From Gammaproteobacteria bacterium (GTDB lineage Bacteria > Pseudomonadota > Gammaproteobacteria > Steroidobacterales > Steroidobacteraceae), in contig JAURMS010000123.1 of assembly GCA_030830595.1 (NCBI GenBank), positions 1-8,488 of the forward strand: a DNA stretch of 8,488 nucleotides, read 5' to 3'. The notes beneath the pieces are model-generated. The model searched no databases. It was not told the origin of the DNA and was given only the letters and a program-made list of their open reading frames with translations. Numbering within the stretch: position 1 is the first letter of the stretch; the number at the start of each line of letters is the position of its first letter. This document shows, in pieces, positions 6,630 through 8,488 of this stretch. The translations under genes and the position numbers were made by a program.

Positions 6630-8488
<1,859 letters not shown>

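Overview
The window reads as a chromosomal segment of a GC-rich Gram-negative bacterium, most likely a gammaproteobacterium. GC content is roughly mid-60s percent by eye. Three observations support this: a lipoprotein signal with a non-Asp +2 residue (outer-membrane type), a bacterial one-chain ETF:ubiquinone oxidoreductase whose MEREx-MEFD start resembles Pseudomonas-type proteins, and G+C-rich third codon positions throughout. I cannot place it to family. No phage, IS, tRNA, rRNA or CRISPR signal is visible, and genes fill almost all of the window.

Layout. (1) Bases 1-1272, plus strand: the 3' part of a biotin-dependent acyl-CoA carboxylase alpha subunit, most likely 3-methylcrotonyl-CoA carboxylase. 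(2) Bases 1273-1370: a 98-base gap with a weak promoter candidate and the ribosome binding site of the next gene. (3) Bases 1371-4923, plus strand: a tightly overlapping three-gene unit. It encodes an SDR oxidoreductase, then (TAATG overlap) an M16 metallopeptidase predicted to be a lipoprotein, then (ATGA overlap) a second M16 protein that has lost its zinc site. (4) Bases 4932-6587, minus strand: ETF:ubiquinone oxidoreductase, converging on the M16 pair with only 8 bases between stop codons. (5) Bases 6588-6629: a 42-base divergent gap. (6) Bases 6630-8488, plus strand: acetoacetyl-CoA synthetase, running off the right edge.

How the genes fit. The carboxylase, ETF:QO and acetoacetyl-CoA synthetase match leucine/isovalerate catabolism. 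Methylcrotonyl-CoA carboxylase is a middle step. ETF:QO passes electrons from acyl-CoA dehydrogenases (such as isovaleryl-CoA dehydrogenase) to the quinone pool. Acetoacetyl-CoA synthetase activates the acetoacetate end product. The SDR looks like a FabG-type 3-oxoacyl or 3-hydroxyacyl reductase/dehydrogenase with a residue that favours NAD(H), and could serve the same metabolism.

The most noteworthy part is the M16 pair. One subunit carries the zinc site (HxxEH plus distal Glu) but lacks the Arg/Tyr substrate-contact pair. The other lacks zinc ligands but keeps Arg/Tyr. This is the division of labour of a heterodimeric M16 protease, here predicted to sit in the periplasm/outer membrane and translationally coupled to a cytosolic SDR. 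Its substrate is unknown.
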